Shown one piece after another: positions 34,764 through 42,543 of a stretch of DNA of 57,805 nucleotides (positions are counted from its first letter, which is position 1; each line of letters starts with the position of its first letter). The translations under genes and the position numbers were made by a program. Origin of the DNA: Polaromonas sp. (GTDB lineage Bacteria; Pseudomonadota; Gammaproteobacteria; Burkholderiales; Burkholderiaceae_C); NCBI GenBank assembly GCA_030650875.1, contig JAUSDK010000009.1, forward strand, positions 1 through 57,805. Reading direction: 5' to 3'. The notes beneath the pieces were generated by a model that saw only the letters and a list, made by a program, of their open reading frames with translations, did not search any database and was not told the origin of the DNA.

Positions 34764-36170
34764 ATGCAGAGACCCGATTTGAAACCCGCCATCACCGCCG
34801 ACATAGCCGTGATCGGCGCCGGCACCGCAGGACTGGCGGCTTTCAGCGAAATCTCGCGCGCCGGGCGCTCCGCCCTGTTGATCGATCGCGGTCCCTTGGG
34901 AACCACTTGCGCACGCGTGGGCTGCATGCCGTCGAAAGCGGTCCTGCATGCGGGTGAGCAATGGGCGACGTTGTCCCGGCTTGCCCCGGCCGGCCTTCCT
35001 TCTGCCAGCCGGACGCCAGATGGCCTGTGGCAGCAGGCGCGCGCCACGCGCGACCTCCTGGCCCAGGGCGTCGCCGAGCAGACCGTGGCGCAAGCCGGGG
35101 ATCGGCTGATCATGGGAGAAGCGCGTTTCCTGGACGCCCAGACCCTGGACGTCGGTGGCCAGCACATCTGTGCAAAAGCCTTCGTGATCGCGACCGGATC
35201 ACGGCCCGTTCTGCCCAAATTTCTGGCCGATCTCGGCGCACGCGTCGTGACCACGGATACCTTGTTTGAACTCAACAAGCTGCCGCGCAGCATTGGTATT
35301 CTGGGACTTGGCGCTATCGGCCTGGAAATGGGCCTGGCATTGGCCAGACTCGGCGTGCACGTGGTCGCGGGCGACTTGAAGTCCACGCCTGCAGGCATCA
35401 CCGACCCCGAAATTCGGGCGCGGGCGCTTGAACTCTTTAGCCCGGAACTGACGTCCTGGCTAGGCCATCCGGTTGAGGTAGAGATCGTCGGTGATGCGCT
35501 GCAGATGCACAGCGGTGAATCGTCGGCTACGGTTGACCTGGTGCTCGCGGCGCTGGGGCGCCAGCCCAATGTCGATCAGCTCGACCTTGCCAGGGCCGGC
35601 GTCACGCTGGACAGTCACGGCCAGCCTGCCGTCGACGCTGCCAGCCTTCGCGCCGCAGGCAAGGCCGCGATTTTCCTGGCTGGAGATGTCACTCCGGACC
35701 GGCCCTTGATGCATGAGGCCATCGACGAAGGCGTGATGGCCGCACGCGGCGCGTTACGCTCTCTTGATGATGGTTTTGAGAAGGCAGTACCGCACCGCCG
35801 CGCTGCCATCTCGATCGTGTTCAGCAACCCGGATGTTGCAGCAGTGGGGATGGCTTATGACCAGCTCGATATGTCACGCACCGTGATTGGCACGGCCCAG
35901 GGCACAGGCAACGGGCGGTCCCGAATACTGGGTGCACAAGGCAATCTGGTGCGCGTGTATGTGGACCGACACACTGGCGTGCTGCTTGGCGCGGGCCTTG
36001 TCGCCGTGCAGGGCGAGCATCTGGCGCACGCATTGGCTTGGGCGGTGCAACGCGAAGACACGGTCGAGAACTTGTTGGCGATGCCTTACTATCATCCCAG
36101 CATTGAGGAAATGCTTCAGTCCGCGTTGAAAGATGCGGCCAAGCAGATGGCTGCGAACAGGCACAAATAG
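34764..36170 (+). CDS. Dihydrolipoyl dehydrogenase-like flavoprotein
   Basis: A 468-aa pyridine-nucleotide disulphide oxidoreductase. It has an FAD Rossmann motif (IAVIGAGTAGLAAFSEISRAGRSALLIDRG), the redox cysteine pair in GTTCARVGCMPSK (CxxxxC), an NAD(P) motif (GILGLGAIGLEMGLALARLGVHVV), FAD-binding IFLAGDVTPD, and the C-terminal active-site histidine in YYHPSIEEMLQ. AGGAG lies 10 bp before the start. No 2-oxoacid dehydrogenase or other partner gene is adjacent. The type is closest to Lpd (the GTTCARVGCMPSK variant), but a mercuric-reductase-like or soluble transhydrogenase relative is not excluded. It converges with a small lipoprotein with only 6 bp between stops. Confidence 0.88.
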   Translation: MQRPDLKPAITADIAVIGAGTAGLAAFSEISRAGRSALLIDRGPLGTTCARVGCMPSKAVLHAGEQWATLSRLAPAGLPSASRTPDGLWQQARATRDLLAQGVAEQTVAQAGDRLIMGEARFLDAQTLDVGGQHICAKAFVIATGSRPVLPKFLADLGARVVTTDTLFELNKLPRSIGILGLGAIGLEMGLALARLGVHVVAGDLKSTPAGITDPEIRARALELFSPELTSWLGHPVEVEIVGDALQMHSGESSATVDLVLAALGRQPNVDQLDLARAGVTLDSHGQPAVDAASLRAAGKAAIFLAGDVTPDRPLMHEAIDEGVMAARGALRSLDDGFEKAVPHRRAAISIVFSNPDVAAVGMAYDQLDMSRTVIGTAQGTGNGRSRILGAQGNLVRVYVDRHTGVLLGAGLVAVQGEHLAHALAWAVQREDTVENLLAMPYYHPSIEEMLQSALKDAAKQMAANRHK

Positions 36171-36176
36171 GCGACT

Positions 36177-36368
36177 TTATTTGGCAGGTGTTTCGCCTGC
36201 TTTTCCTGGGGCACCAGTTGCGCCGGTAGCACCCGTGGCGCCACTATCACCTGTTGAACCTGTTGCGCCGGTGGCACCTGCAGGACCCGCCGGGGTCACA
36301 ACAGTTTTTTCACAGGCGGCAAGGCCAAGAGTCATAACGAGTGCGGCTGAAAGTAATATGTATTTCAT
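36177..36368 (-). CDS. Small lipoprotein with collagen-like Gly-X-Y repeats
   Basis: A 63-aa protein. MKYILLSAALVMTLGLAAC is a clear lipoprotein signal with cysteine at residue 19, followed by EKTVVTPA and then eleven Gly-X-Y triplets (GPAGATGATGSTGDSG...) to near the C-terminus. AAGG lies 6-8 bp before the ATG at 36368, which supports real translation; the longer listed ORF adds only a hydrophilic lead. Collagen-like triplets rich in Thr and Ala can trimerise, so this might form a short envelope-anchored triple helix. Function unknown. I recall similar tiny proteins in Burkholderiales but cannot check. Confidence 0.75.
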   Translation of the reverse strand: MKYILLSAALVMTLGLAACEKTVVTPAGPAGATGATGSTGDSGATGATGATGAPGKAGETPAK

Positions 36369-36398
36369 GGTGACCTTTTTAAGTGGCATTATTTGCAT

Positions 36399-36789
36399 CA
36401 GTGGATGCGCAAGTTTTCCCTCTGCAAGGTTAACGAATCAATGCAATCGCGGCAGTAGGACAGACACGCCTCCTGCCGTCCCTTTTCCGCAGCAATGCAA
36501 GGTTTACTTCACCCACGGTTTGCCCGTGGTTTCCTGAGTGCCACGAATTTTTACCTGGAAATTTTTGTCAGTCGTACTGATACCTGGACTGGCAAGTGAT
36601 GACCTCATCCGTTGAAAAAATCGACCACGTGCGCTTGGGCGGCATCTGGATATAGCTGTTTTAAAGACACCTGCCCACGCCGCGCTGGAAAGCAACAGAC
36701 AGAAAAGCTGCGAATTGGCCCATTTCCGTGCGTTGAATCGCATGCTGCCGATGGGCTGCATGGGAGGACAGCAACCCCGAAAAACAAAA
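36399..36789. other. Gene-free stretch between lipoprotein and integrase
   Basis: About 390 bp with lower GC than its surroundings and no ORF that I can support. Two short minus-strand ORFs (85 and 60 aa) overlap here in different frames without ribosome sites or recognisable motifs. It may be a remnant of the mobile element whose truncated integrase follows. Confidence 0.5.
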
Positions 36790-36820
36790 AAACCCCAAGT
36801 GAATCAATAACTTAGGGTTT
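36790..36820 (-). terminator. Terminator-like hairpin abutting the integrase start
   Basis: An 11-bp stem with one mismatch (AAACCCCAAGT with ACTTAGGGTTT) and a 9-nt loop. On the minus strand it is followed by a T-rich tail (GGGGTTTTTTTG). It ends only 5 bp before the ATG of the truncated integrase. Such hairpins are often found at the ends of integrated elements. Confidence 0.5.
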
Positions 36821-36824
36821 TGTT

Positions 36825-37886
36825 ATGACGGAAACGGAGCGAGCACTGGATCAGCGCAAGTTGCTGGCTGATGGGAAGGATCCTTTGGGATTCAAGCGCG
36901 CAGCGCAGCTTGAACGCAGCATGGCCGAAGCCAGCATCATCACCTTCGACTCCGCGGCAGCGAGCTACATTGCCAGCCACAAACACGGCTGGAAAAACGA
37001 GAAGCATGAGCAGCATGAGCAGCAGTGGAAAAACACACTCGCAACTTACTCAAGTCCGGCATTTGGCAGTCTGCCCGTCGGCCAGATCGAGACGGCGCTG
37101 GTCATGCGGGTTCTGGAGCCCATTTGGGCGTCCAAGACCGAAACCGCCAGCCGCATCCGCGGCCGAATCGAGAAAATCCTAGACTGGTGCAAGACGCAAG
37201 GTTATCGCCAGGCTGAGAACCCGGCGCGATGGAAAGGCCATCTGGAAAATCTGCTCAGTGCACCGAAAAAGACAAAGAAGGTGGAGCACCATCCGGCAAT
37301 GCCTTGGCGGGATATAGGTACCTTCATGCAGGAGCTTCGCAAAAGGCCTGGTAGTTCAGCACTGGCACTGGAGGTCATCATCCTGACCAACTGCCGCACC
37401 AACGAAGCCCTCCAGGCGACATGGACGGAATTTGACTTCGATGCAGCGCTCTGGACCATCCCCGCCGGGCGCATGAAGGGCGAAAAGGAACACTTTATTC
37501 CCCTGAGTGATCCAGCGCTGGCAGTATTCAGACTGGCGCGAGCCAAAGCTGGTGAGAGTGCGTTTGTTTTTCCGGGCGCACGGTCAAAAATCAAGCCGCT
37601 ATCGAACATGGCCTGTCTTGAACTGCTCAAGCAGATGGGGCACGGCGATGTGACGGTTCACGGTTTCCGCAGCAGCTTTAGGGATTGGGCTGGTGAATCC
37701 ACATCACGCGCGCGCGAGGTCATCGAACATGCCATGAGCCATCAACTGAAAGACAAAGCCGAGGCAGCGTATGCGCGCGGTACCATGCTGGAGCGACGGC
37801 GAGGCTTGATGGCCCACTGGGCCGCATACTGTGCACAGCCTGCGCTAACTCCTGGCGTGGTGCCGATTCGATCAACGGTCGCTTGA
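36825..37886 (+). pseudogene. Tyrosine integrase lacking its N-terminal arm-binding domain
   Basis: A 353-aa phage/island integrase of the P4 type. The visible start (DQRKLLADGKDPLGFKR) corresponds to the end of the usual DUF4102 domain, so about 80 N-terminal residues are missing; a TAG lies in frame 12 bp before the ATG. The core-binding domain (about residues 40-130) and the catalytic domain are intact: Arg in NCRTNEAL, Lys in MKGEKEHF, HGFR box VTVHGFRSSFRDWAGE, the second His in AMSHQ and Tyr in AAYARG. Without the arm domain it should not assemble a normal excision complex. It marks the left edge of an apparent accessory region. No tRNA attachment site is visible nearby. Confidence 0.82.
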
Positions 37887-37999
37887 TCCATTTCGCCACA
37901 GCCAGGATTAGATATCCCAGGGCAGATCAATCCAAGTGGACACTGTTCACCTTTGAGGCATATCCGGCACCCAGCGGCGCTCAGCTTTGCAGTTTTTTT

Positions 38000-38959
38000 T
38001 TACACGCATGCCTTTGAAGCAGTGGCTATATGCTTGGCGTCCCGCGACAGGGCTGGTGCGACAGACGCGGCGTCCGCAACGAGCAAATCCACCAGATCGC
38101 GTGCAAACAAGGGCAATGCGCCCAAGCTGCGAACACAAATTTGCATCGAACGGATCGCCCACGGGTCTGCCAGTGGCACGATGGCGATAGCCATGACTTG
38201 AGCGTGCCGGCGGGCAGCCGACTCAGGCAGGATGGCGACACCGACCGTGGCCTCGATCATCCGGCAAGCCGCCTCGAAATTGCCGACCTGAATGCGCAGC
38301 TTCAGCGGTCGGTGCAGCTGGTTGCAGACCTGGCGTAAGAAGCCATGGATAGCGCTCGATTCCTGCAGACCGATATGGTCATAGTCCAGCGTGTCCGAGA
38401 AATCCACCGCTGCCGTGCCCGCCAGAACATGTGCCCGCGGCACCACAAGCACAAGACGGTCACTGCGGTAGGGAATAGTCTCCAGGCTCTCGGTTCGCAC
38501 CAGGCCCGCGACGATACCAATGTCAGTCTGTCCCTCGGATACGGCCCGGATGATGTCATTGGAGAGCCGCTCGCGCAGGTCGATGTTGACATCTGGATGG
38601 CTGAACAGGTAGCTGCGCAACACAGGTGGTAGGAACTCACCCAGCGCGGTGGTGTTGGCAAAAACCCGCAAGTGGCCTTTGACGCCGCGTGCGTACTCCT
38701 GCAAGTCGCCACGCAGGTGCTGGATCTGACCCAATACCATCCGGGCGTGGTGTACAAAGGCCAGCCCCGGCGGCGTGAGCGTGACGCCCTGGCTGGTGCG
38801 ATTGAGCAGCCGGGTGCCAATGCCCTCCTCCAGGTTCTTGATGCGCGTGCTGGCCGCTGGCAGTGAGATATGAGAAGCTTCAGCGCCTTTGGTCAGGCTG
38901 TTGGCTTCGGCAATGCGCACCATCAGGCGCAGGTCAACGAGATCGAAGTGCATGGACAT
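38000..38959 (-). CDS. LysR-family regulator of the itaconate-type operon
   Basis: A 319-aa regulator. The winged helix-turn-helix is at residues 1-60 (DLRLMVRIAEANSLTKGAEASHISLPAASTRIKNLE), followed by a substrate-binding domain of normal length. I chose the ATG at 38959; an ATG at 38953 is equally usable. It lies at the 3' end of the catabolic operon on the same strand, 129 bp after the last receptor gene. In P. aeruginosa a LysR gene (PA0877) also flanks the itaconate genes, so this is the likely inducer-sensing activator. A separate promoter in the gap is possible. Confidence 0.9.
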   Translation of the reverse strand: MSMHFDLVDLRLMVRIAEANSLTKGAEASHISLPAASTRIKNLEEGIGTRLLNRTSQGVTLTPPGLAFVHHARMVLGQIQHLRGDLQEYARGVKGHLRVFANTTALGEFLPPVLRSYLFSHPDVNIDLRERLSNDIIRAVSEGQTDIGIVAGLVRTESLETIPYRSDRLVLVVPRAHVLAGTAAVDFSDTLDYDHIGLQESSAIHGFLRQVCNQLHRPLKLRIQVGNFEAACRMIEATVGVAILPESAARRHAQVMAIAIVPLADPWAIRSMQICVRSLGALPLFARDLVDLLVADAASVAPALSRDAKHIATASKACV

Positions 38960-39088
38960 GGCGGGATTATCCCCCCCGGTCACACCAAAAAAAGCCACTG
39001 CCAGGAGTGGCAACGGCTTGATCATCTTATTTTTTATATCAGCGATATGATTATTTCATGCCTGCCACAGGCCAACACTTAAAGGCAA

Positions 39089-40063
39089 TCAATCAGCGTA
39101 AATGCCAGCCTTCTTGATTACCGGGCCCCACTTGGCGATTTCAGCTTCCAGGTGGGTCTTCAGGCCGGCCGGGGTGATCTTGTCGGTCGGCGGGATGTCG
39201 GAGCTGAGTTCCGCCAGGCGGGTCTTGACCATCGGGTCGGCCAGCGCCGCGCGCAGGGCAACGTTGATCTTGTCCAGCACCGGTGCGGGCGTGCCCTTGG
39301 GCGCGTACATGCCATGCCAGACCTTGACCTCAAAGCCCTTGAGGCCCTGCTCGTCGAGCGTGGGCACATTGGGCAAGGCGCTCAGGCGCTTCAGGGTGGT
39401 GACGCCATAGACCTTGACCCGACCGTCCTTGATCATGGGCACGGTCTGGGTGGTCTGGTCGCACAGCAAGTCCACCTGGCCGCCGAGCAGGTCGTTCATG
39501 GCCGGACCCGTGCCTTTGTAGGGAATGGTGTTGAGCTCTACGCCCAACTGGGTCTGGAACAGCAAGCCGCACAGGTGCGAGACGGCGCCCAGGCCGGCAT
39601 TGGCCAGCGAGACCTTGTTTTTGTTGGCCTTGACGTAGGCCTCCAGCTCCTGGTAGTTGGCGGCGGGGAAGTCCTTGCGCGCCAGCAGTGTCATGGGCAC
39701 ATCGACCACCTGGCCGATGTATTCGAAGTCTTTGAGCGGATCAAACGAGAGCTTCTTGTACAGGGCGGGCGCGGTGGACATGCCCATGTGGTGGATGAAG
39801 ATGGCGTTGCCGTTGGGGGCGGCGCGCGCCACCTTGGTGGCCGCAATGGTGCCGCCTGCACCCACGGTGTTTTCCACAATCACGCTTTGCCCCAGCGACT
39901 TGCCCATCGGGATGGCGATCATGCGGGCCACCACGTCGGTGGGGCCACCGGCGGCAAAGGGGACGATCAGCGTGACCGGCTTGTCGGGCCAGGCCTGCGC
40001 CATGGCACCCAGGCTGGCGGCAGCCAGGGATGCGGTGAGTATCGATTTGAATTTAAATTTCAT
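39089..40063 (-). CDS. Bug/TctC-family periplasmic receptor (second of the catabolic operon)
   Basis: A 324-aa periplasmic binding protein with signal peptide MKFKFKSILTASLAAASLGAMAQA and the Bug ligand loop VTLIVPFAAGGPTDVVARMIA. GGAGACAAC precedes the ATG at 40063. Bug proteins of Burkholderiales bind carboxylates such as dicarboxylates, aromatic acids or amides, and most are orphans without their own TctAB. It lies between the CitE-like lyase and the LysR gene, so it probably binds the pathway substrate or a related acid, for uptake through a TctAB pair elsewhere (one exists at 28.7-30.8 kb) or for signalling. Confidence 0.93.
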   Translation of the reverse strand: MKFKFKSILTASLAAASLGAMAQAWPDKPVTLIVPFAAGGPTDVVARMIAIPMGKSLGQSVIVENTVGAGGTIAATKVARAAPNGNAIFIHHMGMSTAPALYKKLSFDPLKDFEYIGQVVDVPMTLLARKDFPAANYQELEAYVKANKNKVSLANAGLGAVSHLCGLLFQTQLGVELNTIPYKGTGPAMNDLLGGQVDLLCDQTTQTVPMIKDGRVKVYGVTTLKRLSALPNVPTLDEQGLKGFEVKVWHGMYAPKGTPAPVLDKINVALRAALADPMVKTRLAELSSDIPPTDKITPAGLKTHLEAEIAKWGPVIKKAGIYAD

Positions 40064-40196
40064 GTTGTCTCCGTTAAAAATCATCAAAACCGGTCACGCT
40101 GCGCGCACCACGTGGGTTGCCTGTCGTGTCTCAGGATAAGTTGGCGCCTGTTGCGCGTCGTGCACCACCGTCAAAATACCCTACTGAATGTCTGGC

Positions 40197-41060
40197 TTAT
40201 GCCACTCTGTGGCCTTGCGCCAGCGTGCGTTGCGCCAGGCGCACCACCGGCGCATCGACCATGCGGCCGTCCAGGATGAACACGCCGCCACCTGCCGCCT
40301 CAAAAGCGGCCAGCACGCGCTGTGCCCAGTCCAGCGCGGTGGGCGTGGGCGTGAACTCGGCATTGACCCCGGCCACCTGCGCCGGATGAATGCAGAGCTT
40401 GGCGCCAAAGCCACCGCGGCGCGCGCGCGCGGTGTCCATCTGCAGCTGCGCCATGTCCTGGGTGCCGGGCGTGACGCCATCCACCGGCGGCGCCAATGAG
40501 GCACGGCGCGCGGCCAGCACCACCGCCAGGCGCACCGGCACCAGTTCCGCCTCGTCCGGGCCACACGCCAGCCCCAGATCGGCCTGGAAATCGAGGTTGC
40601 CAAAGGCCAGACGCAGCACCTGCGGCCCCTTGGCCAGTGCATCGATCGCGTCCAGCCCGGCCACCGATTCGATCAGCGGCAGCAAGGCGCCCGCCGGGCC
40701 GATGGCCTGGGCCACCTGCTGCAATCCCGCCAGCGACTCGGCCTTGGGCACCATCACGCCGGCCAGCCCCTGCGCCGTGAGCTGGCCCAACAAGGCCAGA
40801 TCCTCGTCATGAAACGGCGTGCCCAACGCATTCATGCGCACCACCAGCCGCGCCCGGTCGGGCCACGGGAGTTGCGCAAACGCTGCCGCCAGCTGGGCGC
40901 GCGCACCGGGCTTATCAGCCGGGGAAACCGCGTCTTCCAGGTCAATGATGACCGCATCGGCACCTGAGGCCAGCGCCTTGGCGTAGCGCTCGGGCCGGTT
41001 GGCGGGCACAAACAAAAAGGAGCGCGCGCCAGCAAGCGCGGCGTGAGAAGAACAGCTCAT
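40197..41060 (-). CDS. ccl: CitE-like citramalyl-CoA lyase
   Basis: A 287-aa HpcH/HpaI aldolase/CitE-family protein. Conserved residues: Arg in ARSFLFVPANRPERY, Glu-Asp in IIDLEDAVSPADK, Glu in LLPLIESVAGLDAI and the metal-binding Asp in AFGNLDFQADLG. Stand-alone CitE homologues cleave beta-hydroxyacyl-CoAs; in the itaconate route, Ccl splits citramalyl-CoA to acetyl-CoA and pyruvate. That specificity is inferred from the gene set (ich, acyl-CoA dehydrogenase, ict, MmgE/PrpD, ccl). I chose the ATG at 41060, 14 bp after the MmgE/PrpD stop; the longer ORF overlaps that gene. Malyl-CoA lyase activity is the main alternative. Confidence 0.85.
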   Translation of the reverse strand: MSCSSHAALAGARSFLFVPANRPERYAKALASGADAVIIDLEDAVSPADKPGARAQLAAAFAQLPWPDRARLVVRMNALGTPFHDEDLALLGQLTAQGLAGVMVPKAESLAGLQQVAQAIGPAGALLPLIESVAGLDAIDALAKGPQVLRLAFGNLDFQADLGLACGPDEAELVPVRLAVVLAARRASLAPPVDGVTPGTQDMAQLQMDTARARRGGFGAKLCIHPAQVAGVNAEFTPTPTALDWAQRVLAAFEAAGGGVFILDGRMVDAPVVRLAQRTLAQGHRVA

Positions 41061-41074
41061 GGCGTCACCGGCCT

Positions 41075-42436
41075 TCACGCCAGGGGCGCCAGCAAGGCAC
41101 CCACACGCGGCCAGGCGGCCACACCCCACAGCGCATCCACGGCCGCCTGCATCTCGGGCGCGGTCGCACCGCCACTGAAGGCGGCCAGGCGCAAGGCCTT
41201 GGCGGTGATTTCTTCACGGCTCAGGGTATTGCCGGGGTCGCCCTTGGGCTCGTCCACCCGGCCGTGCAAGACACGGCCGTCGGTGGTGTGCACAGTGACC
41301 TTGCCAATCCAGCGCTGGGGGTAGGCGGCATCGACCTCGGGGTCCAGCTCCATGGTGACCCGGTCGCGCAGCGCCTGGGTCGCGTCGTCAATGAAATGCT
41401 GGTCAAACTCGACCAGACCGGCGCGGCCGAATTGCGCCACCAGCGCCAGCACCGTGCCCATGGAGAACTTGCTCTGGTGCACGGTGACCGGGCGCACCAC
41501 CGGGCCCAGCACGTCAATGGCGCCCTGGTGCACGTGGGTCACCACGCGCGCGAGGTCTTCAGGCTGCAGGCCATTCGCGTGAATCACTTGCAAGAGCGCA
41601 TCGGCCGCCGGGTGGGTGTGGCGACACGAGGCGTGAAACTTGAACGAGGTCTCGGCGGTGGCCCAGCGGATGCCCAACCGGTCAGTGAGCTTGGCCGGGT
41701 TGGCGTCGCTGGACATGCCCGCGGCCATGCCCTGCGGGCCTTCCAGAATCTGCGCCGCACCGGTGAAACCGTCCTGGGCCAGGTAAGCGGCCATCAAACC
41801 GGCCGCCGCCGCATGGGCCGTGTGCAACTGCTTGCTGTCGGCAGCGGTGCGCAAAAACTCCCACAAGCCCGCCGCCTGGGTGCCCGCCGAGCCAAAGGCG
41901 TGCTGCATCTGCGCGGCATCCAGCCCGAGCAAGTGCCCCACCGCAGCGGCGGAAGCCAGCGTGCCGGCGGTGCCAGTGGTGTGAAACACCTTGTAGTGCG
42001 AGCGACCCAAAAACTCCCCCACCCGAATGCCGACCTCGTAGCCGGCCACGGAGGCGGTCAGCAACTGCTGGCCGCTGGCGCCGAGTGCCTGCGCCACGGC
42101 CACCGCCGCTGGAAACACCACCGTGGCGGGGTGAAACACTGAGCCGTTGTGCACATCGTCCTGCTCGGCCACATGCGAGGCCGCGGCATTGGCCATGGCC
42201 GCCAGGTACGGGCTGGTGCGAGCGCGGTTGATGATGACTTCGCTGTGGCCGGCCTGCGACCCCATGGCCAGCGCAAAGCGGGTGATGCTGGCCACCGGGC
42301 GCGAGCCGTGGCCGGCCACGGTGGAGCCGAACCAGTCGACCAGCAGGTCTTCGGTCTTGTGGATCACCGACGCGGGAATGTCGGCAAAGCGCAAATTGGC
42401 GGCAAAGGCCGCGAGTTGGGCACCGGGAGTGGTCAT
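41075..42436 (-). CDS. MmgE/PrpD-family protein
   Basis: A 453-aa protein of the family that holds 2-methylcitrate dehydratase (PrpD) and cis-aconitate decarboxylase, the enzyme that makes itaconate in fungi and mammals. The opening LAAFAANLRFADIPASVIHKTEDLLVDWFGSTVAG is typical, and the conserved SFKFHASCRHTHPAADALLQ is present. The same family member lies in the P. aeruginosa itaconate cluster (PA0881), where its reaction was not clear to me. Here it lies between ict and ccl. It could dehydrate or isomerise a branched hydroxy-dicarboxylate feeding the pathway. Family certain, reaction unknown. Confidence 0.9.
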   Translation of the reverse strand: MTTPGAQLAAFAANLRFADIPASVIHKTEDLLVDWFGSTVAGHGSRPVASITRFALAMGSQAGHSEVIINRARTSPYLAAMANAAASHVAEQDDVHNGSVFHPATVVFPAAVAVAQALGASGQQLLTASVAGYEVGIRVGEFLGRSHYKVFHTTGTAGTLASAAAVGHLLGLDAAQMQHAFGSAGTQAAGLWEFLRTAADSKQLHTAHAAAAGLMAAYLAQDGFTGAAQILEGPQGMAAGMSSDANPAKLTDRLGIRWATAETSFKFHASCRHTHPAADALLQVIHANGLQPEDLARVVTHVHQGAIDVLGPVVRPVTVHQSKFSMGTVLALVAQFGRAGLVEFDQHFIDDATQALRDRVTMELDPEVDAAYPQRWIGKVTVHTTDGRVLHGRVDEPKGDPGNTLSREEITAKALRLAAFSGGATAPEMQAAVDALWGVAAWPRVGALLAPLA

Positions 42437-42543
42437 GGGGAGTTCCTGAGATATTTAAGTCAAATTGGCATCAAGCCCTCGTTAAATAACACTTTTTTGC
42501 TATTTAATCAGGAGCATTCAAGCCGACGCTGTGGGTGGCGGGT

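Noticed and set aside
36504-36761. 85-aa minus-strand ORF in the gap before the integrase
   Set aside because: No ribosome site, no recognisable motif and biased composition; a second ORF in another frame covers the same DNA.
37887-37999. Sequence resembling an insertion-sequence end after the integrase (aagtggacactgttcacc)
   Set aside because: No matching inverted partner or transposase could be found nearby, so an IS end cannot be supported.
42437-42543. AT-rich gap between the MmgE/PrpD and CoA-transferase genes as a promoter or small RNA
   Set aside because: It contains a weak inverted repeat (AAATAAC...GCTATTT) but no convincing promoter elements or conserved fold; left unannotated.
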